A stretch of 64,000 bases of DNA from Brevundimonas sp. UBA5713 (GTDB lineage: Bacteria; Pseudomonadota; Alphaproteobacteria; Caulobacterales; Caulobacteraceae): positions 149,372 through 213,371 of the forward strand of contig NZ_DIGV01000027.1 in the NCBI RefSeq assembly GCF_002419815.1, read 5' to 3'. Within the stretch, counting starts at the first letter, position 1. Each line of letters starts with the position of its first letter. Shown piece after piece: positions 50,373-58,520 of the stretch. The position numbers were made by a program, and so were the translations under genes. Under the pieces are notes generated by a model that saw nothing but the letters and a program-made list of their open reading frames with translations, was not told the DNA's origin and did not search any database.

Positions 50373-52043
50373 ATGCCGGACATCGCCCCGCTATTCATCT
50401 CGGGATTACAAATGACTCTTCGACTGGATCGTCGTCGTTTGGTGCTAGGCGGAAGTCTGGGTTTGATGGCCCTCGGCTTGCCCGGTGGTGCTGCCATGGC
50501 CCAGCAGGTGCTGGCGGCCACAGGCTTCACCCACGGTGTCGCCAGTGGCGAACCCGCATCTGACAGCATGCTTTTGTGGACGCGTTATGTACCGTCCGGT
50601 CAGGGCAGCGAGGTGATGCTCGATGTCGAAGTGTCCGCGGATCGGGACTTCAACCGCATCCAGCACCGCGAGCGGGTACGCACCGGCGGCCATCGCGACT
50701 GGACCGTGAAGGTGACCGTCGACGGTCTGGCGGCAGGCTCGACCTATTGGTACCGCTTTGTGGGGCCAGACGGCAGCTATTCGACCGCAGGGCGTATGTG
50801 CACCCTGCCTGAAGGCAAGGCCGAGCATTTCCGCATGGGGGTGTTCTCGTGCTCCAACCTGCCCATGGGCTGGTTCAACGCCTATGCCCATGCGGCCAAG
50901 CGTGACGATGTAGACCTGTGGCTGCACGTCGGTGACTACATCTATGAGTACGGCATAGCCTCCTATTCCGACGCGGACCGCATCGCCGAGCGCATTGTCC
51001 TGCCCGCGCATGATCACGAGATGGTGGCACTGGCCGACTATCGCCTGCGCTTTGCCTGCTATCGCGCCGACCCCGACCTTCAGGCACTGCATGCCTCGGC
51101 CCCGATGGTGTGTCTGTGGGATGACCATGAATCCACCAACGACAGCTGGGAAGGCGGCGCGCAAAACCATCAGGCCAACGAGGGCGACTGGGCGACCCGC
51201 CGCGCGGCGGCCATTCAGGCCTATCTGGAATGGATGCCGATCTCCGAAGAGCCGTGGAAGGCCTATCACATCGGCGAGCTGGCGACGCTGTACCGCACGG
51301 AATCGCGCCTGATCGGTCGGACCCGTCAGGCCGATATCGGGGCTGCCTATCGTGCGGGCACGGCGACCGCGCTGTCAAACTTCCGCGATGGCGAATGGAT
51401 GGACCCGACGGCTTCCATGCTGGGCTCAACGCAAGAAGCCTGGATCGAGCGGGAGTTCCGCCGCAATGCCCGTTCCTCGGCGTGGCAGCTGGTGGGTATG
51501 GCCTGCATCATGGGTCGCACAGTCATGCCGCAGGACGCTGTCAGCTGGCTGCGTTCCGATGTCAGCGAAGGCGCGCGCAACGGCTTCATCAACGCCGCAC
51601 GCGCTGGCGCGGTGGGACTGCCGATGTGGATGGACCGCTGGGATGGCTATCCTCAGGCGCGCTCGCGTTTCCTGAAGGCGGCGCAGCAGGCCGACGCCGA
51701 CCTCGTGGTTCTGTCCGGCGACAGCCACAACGCTTGGGCCTATTCCCTGTCCGAAGAGGGCCGTCCGGCAGGCGTAGAGTTTGCAGGGCAGGCGGTGACA
51801 TCCAACGGTATGGAGCGTCAGTTGGGCGTAGACCATGCCCGTGTGGCGCGTGGCTTCGTCGACGCCAACCCCGAAATGGTTTGGGCCCAGACCCATGGTC
51901 GCGGCTATATGATGCTGGACGTCAAACCGCACCGCGTCGAAAGCGAGTGGATATTCTTCAACACCACGAAGCAACGCGACCAGACCGTTGCCAGCACCCA
52001 CCGCATCCACGTCGACAAGGGGCACCGGCGCATTCAAGCGTAA
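50373..52043 (+). CDS. phoD: PhoD-family alkaline phosphatase (Tat-exported), copy 2
   Basis: A 556-aa PhoD enzyme with HVGDYIYEYG, LWDDHESTNDSW and LSGDSHNAWAY (metal and phosphate site intact). The Tat signal is LDRRRLVLGGSLGLMAL. The ATG at 50373 has AGGGGCAG upstream; the ATG at 50412 (MTLRLDRRR) would put the Arg pair nearer the N-terminus but lacks a ribosome site. Only partly similar to copy 1 (44140), so this is not a recent duplicate. It pairs with the preceding TonB receptor. A strong terminator follows. Confidence 0.92.
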   Translation: MPDIAPLFISGLQMTLRLDRRRLVLGGSLGLMALGLPGGAAMAQQVLAATGFTHGVASGEPASDSMLLWTRYVPSGQGSEVMLDVEVSADRDFNRIQHRERVRTGGHRDWTVKVTVDGLAAGSTYWYRFVGPDGSYSTAGRMCTLPEGKAEHFRMGVFSCSNLPMGWFNAYAHAAKRDDVDLWLHVGDYIYEYGIASYSDADRIAERIVLPAHDHEMVALADYRLRFACYRADPDLQALHASAPMVCLWDDHESTNDSWEGGAQNHQANEGDWATRRAAAIQAYLEWMPISEEPWKAYHIGELATLYRTESRLIGRTRQADIGAAYRAGTATALSNFRDGEWMDPTASMLGSTQEAWIEREFRRNARSSAWQLVGMACIMGRTVMPQDAVSWLRSDVSEGARNGFINAARAGAVGLPMWMDRWDGYPQARSRFLKAAQQADADLVVLSGDSHNAWAYSLSEEGRPAGVEFAGQAVTSNGMERQLGVDHARVARGFVDANPEMVWAQTHGRGYMMLDVKPHRVESEWIFFNTTKQRDQTVASTHRIHVDKGHRRIQA

Positions 52044-52066
52044 GGGCCTGCCACCGCGACGCTCCG

Positions 52067-52095
52067 AACAGCCTGCGCTTGCGCAGGCTGTTTTT
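52067..52095 (+). terminator. Rho-independent terminator after PhoD 2
   Basis: AACAGCCTGCGC/GCGCAGGCTGTT is a perfect 12-bp stem with a 2-nt tip, followed by TTTTTG. It ends the scavenging block. Confidence 0.93.
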
Positions 52096-52220
52096 GCGAC
52101 AGGCCTATGGGTGTGGGCCGAGACGGGATGTCGGCTGGCTTTCCGACACAGCGGACCGTCTGCGCCTACGCTGCATTAGCCTTGAACCAGAAACCGACAT
52201 CCGACGCGGAGGGATTGGCT

Positions 52221-52790
52221 GTGGCTCAGATTAGCGGACGAGGCTGGGCATTTTGGTGTGGCGCGTTGGGCTTTGCCTTGGGCGGCTTCTTTGACGGTAT
52301 TCTTCTTCACCAGATTTTGCAGTGGCATCACCTGCTCAGCCTTGTGCCCGCCATCGCCGATCTGCGCGCACAGGTACTGTGGGATGGCTATTTCCACGCC
52401 CTGATGTACGTCATCGTCTCGGTTGCGCTGTATCGCCTGTGGAAGCTGAACCGCAGCGGAAATGGACGTAATATCCTGTCACCACTGCTTATCGGTTTCG
52501 GGGCGTGGCACGTGGCCGATGCCGTCCTTTCCCATTGGCTGCTAGGTATTCACCGCATCCGTCCGGAAAGCAGCCAGCCGCTGTTTTGGGACCTGCTCTG
52601 GCTCGTCGTCTTCGGATTGTTGCCGATGGTGGCGGGTGGACTCTTCCGACCTCCGGGGCCGCCGAAACATCGGACGGTTCTGGTTTCTGTGCTGTCGGTA
52701 ATCGCCCTGATCGGTGGCGTGTGGGCGTTAATCATCGCTCAAGAACTCTCGCGTCTATACCCGACCCTGCGATCCAGACTGGTTCGTTAG
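52221..52790 (+). CDS. DUF2243 family membrane protein
   Basis: A 189-aa protein with four or five helices and the family signature FDGILLHQILQWHHLLS, plus HALMYVIVSVALYRLW and GAWHVADAVLSHWLLGIHRIR. The His pairs are conserved and may bind a metal or heme. I chose GTG at 52221 with GGAGGG just upstream; the frame is open to 52107 but that part is not family-like. DUF2243 proteins are often near oxidase or copper genes; function unknown. Confidence 0.8.
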   Translation: MAQISGRGWAFWCGALGFALGGFFDGILLHQILQWHHLLSLVPAIADLRAQVLWDGYFHALMYVIVSVALYRLWKLNRSGNGRNILSPLLIGFGAWHVADAVLSHWLLGIHRIRPESSQPLFWDLLWLVVFGLLPMVAGGLFRPPGPPKHRTVLVSVLSVIALIGGVWALIIAQELSRLYPTLRSRLVR

Positions 52791-53000
52791 GTCGGGCCGT
52801 AAAGGCTGAAGTGGCGTGTCCTGAGCCCAGCTATATTGAATGAGCGCGCACAGTGCTGCTCCAACAAGAACAAGAGCTTAGGATTTGGGAGCGGACCTCC
52901 CAAATTGAAGCACTGGTTCAAAAGTAGAAGTCGGACTCTTGAGCCTAGAGAGCGCATGGCATCATGAGACGTCCATCTAGAGCCGCTCTTAACTGGTTTT

Positions 53001-53054
53001 GAGCCAGGTCTAAGTGGTCCCGACAAAAATGTCGGGACCACTTAAGACCTGCTC
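53001..53054 (+). repeat. Long hairpin containing the TTAAGACCTGCTC repeat
   Basis: GAGCCAGGTCTAAGTGGTCC and its near reverse complement form a stem of about 23 bp with two single-base bulges and an AAAAAT loop (53025-53030). The right arm ends with a copy of the TTAAGACCTGCTC motif that recurs downstream. Confidence 0.75.
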
Positions 53055-53180
53055 ACTTCAGGCCCGCGGGACTTAAGCTCTAGAAACTAACCACTTAGGG
53101 CAACCAGTTAAGACCTGCTCTAAAGGCAGTCACACCGCTTAAGAACGCCTCACGTTCTGGATGCCGATTAAAATCTGCTC
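53042..53180 (+). repeat. Short direct repeats (TTAAGACCTGCTC family)
   Basis: Two exact copies (53042-53054, 53108-53120) and two variants (53139-53151, 53168-53180) lie within 140 nt, upstream of the receptor gene at 53315. Such spaced repeats could bind a regulator cooperatively. The spacings are 66, 31 and 29 nt, or about 60 nt when the 53139 copy is skipped. Confidence 0.6.
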
Positions 53181-53314
53181 GTTACGATCCCGCTTTGCGG
53201 CAGACCCATTTTAATAATCTTCACGCGCAAGAGAGTTAATGTTGACGGGCAATCTGATTTGTCACATGGTCATGACCCATAAACGTCAGCGTAGAACGAC
53301 GTCTGGGAGGGAAA

Positions 53315-55582
53315 ATGAAAATAAAGATGATGACATCGGCCTGCGCCGGTGCTTTGAGCCTTGTTGCGTTTGCTGCGCCGGCTTGGGCGGAAGATCAAAC
53401 CCAACAAACCGCACAAGAAGCGGCTTCGGAAGTCGGCGAGGTTGTCGTGACAGCTACCCGTCGCGCCACCCGCCTGCAGGACGTGCCGCTGTCCATTACG
53501 GCCTTTTCGCAGCAAGAGCTGACCAAGAAGGGCATCGTGGGCTACGAGGGTCTGGCTCGCGAAACTCCGGGCGTCGTGTTGAACAAGCCGACCGCCAACT
53601 TCAACAATTTCACCGCACGGGGCATCGCCACCAACGGCTATAACGCCAACCTGCAAAGCTCGGTCGCCATCTATATCGACGAGCTACCGATCTCGACCAT
53701 CGGCAACACCACGGTGATTGACCCGACCCTGTTCGACGTAGAGCGCGTCGAGTTCCTGCGTGGCCCGCAAGGTACGCTGTTCGGCTCCGGCTCGCTGGCC
53801 GGCGCTCTGCGCATCCTGACCAAGGCTCCGGAACTGGATGGCTATAGCGCAGGCGTTCTGGTCGATTACGGTATGACCGGCGCGGACAGCTTCCGCCAGC
53901 GTTACAACACTATGGTCAATGTGCCGCTGATCGAAGACGAACTGGCGCTGCGCGTGGTGGCCTTCCACCGCGACGAAGAGGGTTACACCGACAACCTCGG
54001 CACCGGCATCACCAACTCCAACACGCTGAAGAACTCGGGCGTCCGTGCCTCGATGCTGTGGAAGCCGATGGACCGCTTCTCGCTGCGCGGTACGGCTTCC
54101 TATGAAGAATCGACGCCGGAAGATTCGGGCCTGATCGATCCGTCGCTGGGCCGCAACAAGCGCGTCTCGGATCGCCCGGACATCTTCTCGGGCGTGCTGA
54201 CGACCGGCAATGTCACCGCTGAGTACCAGTTCAACGGTGCCAAGCTGACCAGCTCGTCGACGCTGTCGCAGTTTGACCAGAAATTCTATCTCGATCTGGC
54301 TGGCACCTTCGGTGGTGCGATCGCCTTCGCGCTGGATGCCGATGCCTATCAGCGCACCTTCGTGCAGGAAATGCGTCTGGCCTCGGATGCCGGCGGCAAG
54401 TTCGACTGGGTGGTGGGCGGCTTCTATCTGAAGCGTCGTCTGGACGTGGATTACTTCTACCGTTCGAACCCAGAGTTCCTGGCGGCCAGCGGCATCACGG
54501 GCCTGCAGGACGAATATTACCAGCGCATGTACACGCACACCAACTCGCACGAGTTGGCAGCGTTCGGTGAGCTGACCTATCGCTTCAACGACAATTTCTG
54601 GGTCACGGGCGGCATGCGTTACGGCGAAGTGTCGGCGCAAGGCTTCACCGAAGAGGGCGGCTTCAACAGCAACTATCTGGTCAATGCCCTCTATGGCATC
54701 TCCGGTCCGCTGACGATCACCCCGATCGAAGCCGCGACCGGCCTGAAGGCCGAAGGCTCCAAGCCGTCGTTCAAGGTCAGCGCCACGTGGAAGCCGTCGG
54801 CTGACCTGACGACCTATGCGACCATTTCGACGGGCTTCCGTACGCCGATCGTAAACGCCTATGGCGGTCGTCCGAGCGTTGTCGATCCGGATGACCTGAT
54901 CATCCCGGACGGCGCGGCATCGGACGATCTGACCAACTATGAAATCGGCCTGAAGGGTCGTTTCCTTGAAGGTAAGCTCTACGCCAACCTGGCCGCCTAT
55001 TACATCGACTGGTCGAACATTCAGGTTCAGGCCAACCGCGTGTCGGACTCGGTGCAGTTTGCCACCAACATTGGCAAGGCCGAGAGCAAGGGCGTCGAAT
55101 TCGAGCTGCGCGCGTTCCCGCTGGATGGCCTGTCGCTGGGCCTGAACGGCTCGTTCGGCAACTCCAAGGTTACCGAGCTGACTCCGGAAGAGGCCGCCAT
55201 CTCGGGTGCCGTTCTGGGCGCACGTCTGTCCAGCCCGAAATTCCAGGGCTCGTTCAGCGTCGACTACCGCTTCGCCCTGCCGAACGACATGGAAGGCAAT
55301 GCCTCGGTGGTCGTGCAGCACGTGGGTGACTATCCGGGCCTGTTCCCGAACGTGCCGGGTCAACCGGGCGTGGTCCAGTCGACCTATGGCTTCACCGATG
55401 CCTATGAGAACGTGAACGCCAGCTTCGCCATTGCCAAGAACGATCTGACGATCGGCTTCTATGTGGAGAACGTGTTCGACGACCACTCGGTCACCTACGT
55501 TCACCCTGAAGCCTTCCTCGCCAGCCGCTTTGGCACCATGCGTCCGCGTACCTTCGGCGTCCGCGTCGGCTACGAGTTCTGA
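53315..55582 (+). CDS. TonB-dependent receptor (head of the ester-catabolic operon)
   Basis: A 755-aa receptor: signal peptide (SLVAFAAPAWAED), TonB box EVVVTATRRATRLQDVP, plug FNNFTARGIATNGYNANLQSS, IYIDELPISTIGNTTVIDP, FDVERVEFLRGPQGTLFGSGSLAGAL, barrel ending RVGYEF. GGGAGGG lies before the ATG. The MFS transporter starts 2 nt after its stop, so the pair forms an outer-plus-inner membrane import route. Similar receptors are typical for sphingomonad-like uptake of hydrophobic or aromatic compounds; the substrate is inferred from the enzymes downstream. Confidence 0.92.
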   Translation: MKIKMMTSACAGALSLVAFAAPAWAEDQTQQTAQEAASEVGEVVVTATRRATRLQDVPLSITAFSQQELTKKGIVGYEGLARETPGVVLNKPTANFNNFTARGIATNGYNANLQSSVAIYIDELPISTIGNTTVIDPTLFDVERVEFLRGPQGTLFGSGSLAGALRILTKAPELDGYSAGVLVDYGMTGADSFRQRYNTMVNVPLIEDELALRVVAFHRDEEGYTDNLGTGITNSNTLKNSGVRASMLWKPMDRFSLRGTASYEESTPEDSGLIDPSLGRNKRVSDRPDIFSGVLTTGNVTAEYQFNGAKLTSSSTLSQFDQKFYLDLAGTFGGAIAFALDADAYQRTFVQEMRLASDAGGKFDWVVGGFYLKRRLDVDYFYRSNPEFLAASGITGLQDEYYQRMYTHTNSHELAAFGELTYRFNDNFWVTGGMRYGEVSAQGFTEEGGFNSNYLVNALYGISGPLTITPIEAATGLKAEGSKPSFKVSATWKPSADLTTYATISTGFRTPIVNAYGGRPSVVDPDDLIIPDGAASDDLTNYEIGLKGRFLEGKLYANLAAYYIDWSNIQVQANRVSDSVQFATNIGKAESKGVEFELRAFPLDGLSLGLNGSFGNSKVTELTPEEAAISGAVLGARLSSPKFQGSFSVDYRFALPNDMEGNASVVVQHVGDYPGLFPNVPGQPGVVQSTYGFTDAYENVNASFAIAKNDLTIGFYVENVFDDHSVTYVHPEAFLASRFGTMRPRTFGVRVGYEF

Positions 55583-55584
55583 TC

Positions 55585-56901
55585 ATGGGCTACGCCGCAA
55601 CCACTCCGCTGGCGGGGCAAGAGCCTGCACCGCGCAAGGGGGCCTGGCTCGTTCTGGGGCTCCTGTGCTTCGTGTATGTCCTGAACTTTCTGGATCGACA
55701 GCTTCTGTCGATCCTTGCAAAGCCGATACAGGACGAACTTGGCGTCACCGATGGTCAGCTGGGTCTGATCAGCGGGCTGTATTTCGCCCTGTTCTATTGC
55801 ACCATCTCCATCCCTGTCGGCTGGCTGGCCGACAGGACCAACCGGGTGAAGGTCTTGGCCTTCGCCTGTGGTCTGTGGAGTCTGGCGACTGTGGCTTGCG
55901 GCGTAGCGTCCAGCTATCCGCAGCTGGTTCTGGCCCGCATGACTGTGGGCGTGGGCGAGGCCGGCGGTGTTCCGCCGTCCTACGCCATCATTACCGACTA
56001 TTTCCCGCCGTCGATGCGCGGTCGTGCGCTGGCCCTGTTCAATCTTGGCCCGCCCATCGGGCAGGCCATGGGCGTAGCCTTCGGTGCCGCGATTGCAGCA
56101 GCCTATGACTGGCGTTTGGCCTTCATCTTCCTGGGCGTCGTCGGCATCGTAGCGGCAATCGCCGTATTCATTATCGTCAAAGAGCCGCCGCGCGGTGGTC
56201 TTGATGCCAGGCCGGTTTCGGTCGAGGCCGAAGCAGCGGACGCCGAGGACGGCAAGTTCTGGGCGACGTGCAACATGTTTGTCACGCGTCCGAACTTGAT
56301 GCTGGCTTCTTTCGGCAGTGGCGCAAACCAGTTCATCACCTACGCGACCCTGAACTTCGCCACGCTGTTCCTGATGCGCGAGAAGGGCATGACCCTTCAG
56401 GACGTCGCTGTGTTCTATGCGATCGTCGTCGGCATCTCGATGTGCGCGGGCATGTACATTTCGGGCCGTATGCTCGACAAGCTGAAGGCCAAGTCCAAGG
56501 CAGCTTATGGCTATCTGCCGGCGGTGGCTCTGTTGCTGGCCCTTCCGGGTTTCATCGGCTTCGTCTGGGCTGAAACTTGGCAGCTGTCGTTGGCCTTCCT
56601 CGCCCTGCCTCTGTGCCTGAACTATTTCTACCTGACCCCGTCGGTGGCACTGGTGCAGGAAGAGGTGAAGCCGCGCCAGCGCGTGCTGTCGGGTGCGATC
56701 CTGCTTCTGATCATGAACCTGATCGGTCTGGGCCTTGGTCCGACCTATCTCGGTCTGGCCAGCGACTTCTTCGCCAAGTCCAATCCTGAAACCTCGCTGC
56801 AGATGGCCTTCTATTCGCTGGCTCCATTCTATCTGCTGTCGTCGGCCATCTTCTTCATGCTGGCACGCCGTCTGAACCGCGAACAAAAGGGCTTGGTCTA
56901 A
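55585..56901 (+). CDS. MFS transporter (spinster-like)
   Basis: A 438-aa transporter with 12 helices. Signature LNFLDRQLLSILAKPIQDELGVTD, GLYFALFYCTISIPVGWLADR, MTVGVGEAGGVPPSYAIITDYFPPSMRGRALALF, typical of the Spns-like MFS subgroup found beside catabolic genes in sphingomonads. It lies 2 nt after the receptor and its stop overlaps the esterase start by 1 nt, so it probably imports the esterase product or the whole ester. Confidence 0.92.
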   Translation: MGYAATTPLAGQEPAPRKGAWLVLGLLCFVYVLNFLDRQLLSILAKPIQDELGVTDGQLGLISGLYFALFYCTISIPVGWLADRTNRVKVLAFACGLWSLATVACGVASSYPQLVLARMTVGVGEAGGVPPSYAIITDYFPPSMRGRALALFNLGPPIGQAMGVAFGAAIAAAYDWRLAFIFLGVVGIVAAIAVFIIVKEPPRGGLDARPVSVEAEAADAEDGKFWATCNMFVTRPNLMLASFGSGANQFITYATLNFATLFLMREKGMTLQDVAVFYAIVVGISMCAGMYISGRMLDKLKAKSKAAYGYLPAVALLLALPGFIGFVWAETWQLSLAFLALPLCLNYFYLTPSVALVQEEVKPRQRVLSGAILLLIMNLIGLGLGPTYLGLASDFFAKSNPETSLQMAFYSLAPFYLLSSAIFFMLARRLNREQKGLV

Positions 56902-58520
56902 TGGCCGGCCGGTTTGCTCTGGCCTTGATGGCTGCAGCAGCGCTGACCACCTCGGCCCATGCGGGTGTGGTGGTCACGGCTCCGGCCGGTGCTGTCGAGG
57001 GTGTCGCTGCAGACGGTATCGTCGCGTTCAAAGGCCTGCCGTTTGCCAAGCCGCCCGTGGGCGAGCGCCGCTGGCGCGCTCCCGAGCCGATCGCCCCGTG
57101 GGAAGGCGTGCGGGATGCCAGTCAGTTTGGCGCGGCCTGCCCACAGCCGATCTCGCGGCCCGGCAGCATCTATGCCTCGCCGCTGAACAAGATCGACGAG
57201 GACTGCCTGTTCCTGAACATCTGGGCACCGGAAAAAGCCGAGAAGGCTCCGGTCATCGTCTGGATCCATGGCGGCAGCCTTGTCACCGGCGCGGGCCACG
57301 AAAACATGTATGAGGGCACTTCGCTCGCCCAGCGCGATGCGGTTGTCGTCAGCATCAACTATCGCCTTGGCGTACTGGGCTATATGGCCCACCCGGAACT
57401 GAGCGCCGAGAACCCGCAGAATATCTCGGGCAACTACGGCCTGCTCGATCAGGTGCGGGCGCTGGAATGGGTGCGCGACAATATCGCGGCCTTTGGCGGT
57501 GATCCGGAAAACATCACCATCGCCGGTGAATCTGCCGGTGCGCTGAGCGTCATGTATCTGATGGCTAGCCCTAAGGCGCGCGGTCTGTTCCACAAGGCCA
57601 TCCTGCAAAGCGCCTATCTGATCTCGACGCCTGAACTGCGCGGCAGCACCCACGGTGATCTGGCTGCCGAGGACGGCGGTCGTATCCTTGGAGAAAAGCT
57701 GGGCCGTGACCTCAAGGGCCTGCGCGAAATGGATGCGCAGGAACTGATGCTGGCAGCGATCACCAACGGCTTTGGTCCGTGGGGCGCTGTCGACGGCGAG
57801 ATCCTGCCGCGCCAACTGGTCGATATCTTCGCCAACGGTGAACAGGCCGATGTGCCGGTGCTAGCGGGCTATAACGAGGGTGAAATCCGCACCCTGCGTA
57901 TGCTGGCCCCGCCCGAACCGACCGATCCGGTCGCCTATGAGGCCGCGATCCGCGCCCGCTATGGCGATCTGGCCGACGAGTTCCTGCGCCAGCACCCGTC
58001 GAGCAATATGGGTGATAGCGTTCTGACCTCGGTGCGTGACATGCTCTATGGCTGGACCGCACAGCGTCTGGTCAAGAACACCACGGCCAAGGGCAAAGAC
58101 GCCTTCCTCTACTACTTCGATCACGCCTATCCGGCGACGACCGCAGCCAATCTACACGCCTTCCACGCGGCGGAAATTCCGTATGTGTTCGGCACCTTTG
58201 ACCGCACGCCGGTCATGTGGCCGCGTCCGAAGCTGACGGTGGCCGAAGGGCGTCTGAGCGAAAGCCTCGGTGACTATTGGGTCAGCTTTGCGCGTGACGG
58301 CCAGCCGTCGTCGCAGCACGGCCCGCAATGGCCCGCCTATGGCCGCGAGCAGAACTATCTGCACATCGGTGACGAGGCCCGCGTCGACCAAAATCTGGCT
58401 CCGGGCATGTTTGAGTTGAATGAAGAGGTGGTCTGCCGCCGTGTCCAGCAGGGTGGAATCCCCTGGAACTGGAACGTCGGACTGTGGGCCCCTGAAGGAG
58501 TAAACGGTTCATGCAAGTGA
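56901..58520 (+). CDS. Exported type-B carboxylesterase
   Basis: A 539-aa alpha/beta hydrolase of the carboxylesterase/lipase B family. Signal peptide ALALMAAAALTTSAHAG; oxyanion loop VIVWIHGGSLVTGAGHE; nucleophile Ser in ITIAGESAGALSVMYL; Glu in AGYNEGEIRTL; His in LHAFHAAEIPYVFGTF. All three catalytic residues are present. It would hydrolyse an ester in the periplasm. Starts on the MFS stop and overlaps the acyl-CoA synthetase by 10 nt. Confidence 0.93.
   Translation: MAGRFALALMAAAALTTSAHAGVVVTAPAGAVEGVAADGIVAFKGLPFAKPPVGERRWRAPEPIAPWEGVRDASQFGAACPQPISRPGSIYASPLNKIDEDCLFLNIWAPEKAEKAPVIVWIHGGSLVTGAGHENMYEGTSLAQRDAVVVSINYRLGVLGYMAHPELSAENPQNISGNYGLLDQVRALEWVRDNIAAFGGDPENITIAGESAGALSVMYLMASPKARGLFHKAILQSAYLISTPELRGSTHGDLAAEDGGRILGEKLGRDLKGLREMDAQELMLAAITNGFGPWGAVDGEILPRQLVDIFANGEQADVPVLAGYNEGEIRTLRMLAPPEPTDPVAYEAAIRARYGDLADEFLRQHPSSNMGDSVLTSVRDMLYGWTAQRLVKNTTAKGKDAFLYYFDHAYPATTAANLHAFHAAEIPYVFGTFDRTPVMWPRPKLTVAEGRLSESLGDYWVSFARDGQPSSQHGPQWPAYGREQNYLHIGDEARVDQNLAPGMFELNEEVVCRRVQQGGIPWNWNVGLWAPEGVNGSCK

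Larger units (their letters stand above)
52791..53314. other. Repeat-rich, lower-GC intergenic region (524 nt)
   Basis: No convincing ORF. It contains TTTGGGAG/CTCCCAAA (near 52884-52905), a long hairpin at 53001-53054, and copies of TTAAGACCTGCTC at 53042-53054 and 53108-53120. Variants are TTAAAATCTGCTC (53168-53180) and TTAAGAACGCCTC (53139-53151), spaced about 30 or 60 nt apart. Base composition is clearly lower in GC than the flanking genes. It lies between the DUF2243 gene and the catabolic operon, so it may be a regulatory array or a decayed insertion. Confidence 0.65.

Noticed and set aside
53001..53180. CRISPR array interpretation of the TTAAGACCTGCTC repeats
   Set aside because: Repeats are only 13 nt, irregularly spaced and partly degenerate, and no cas gene is nearby.
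53684..55504. A 606-aa minus-strand open frame opposite the receptor gene
   Set aside because: The receptor frame has signal peptide, plug and barrel motifs; the opposite frame has none.
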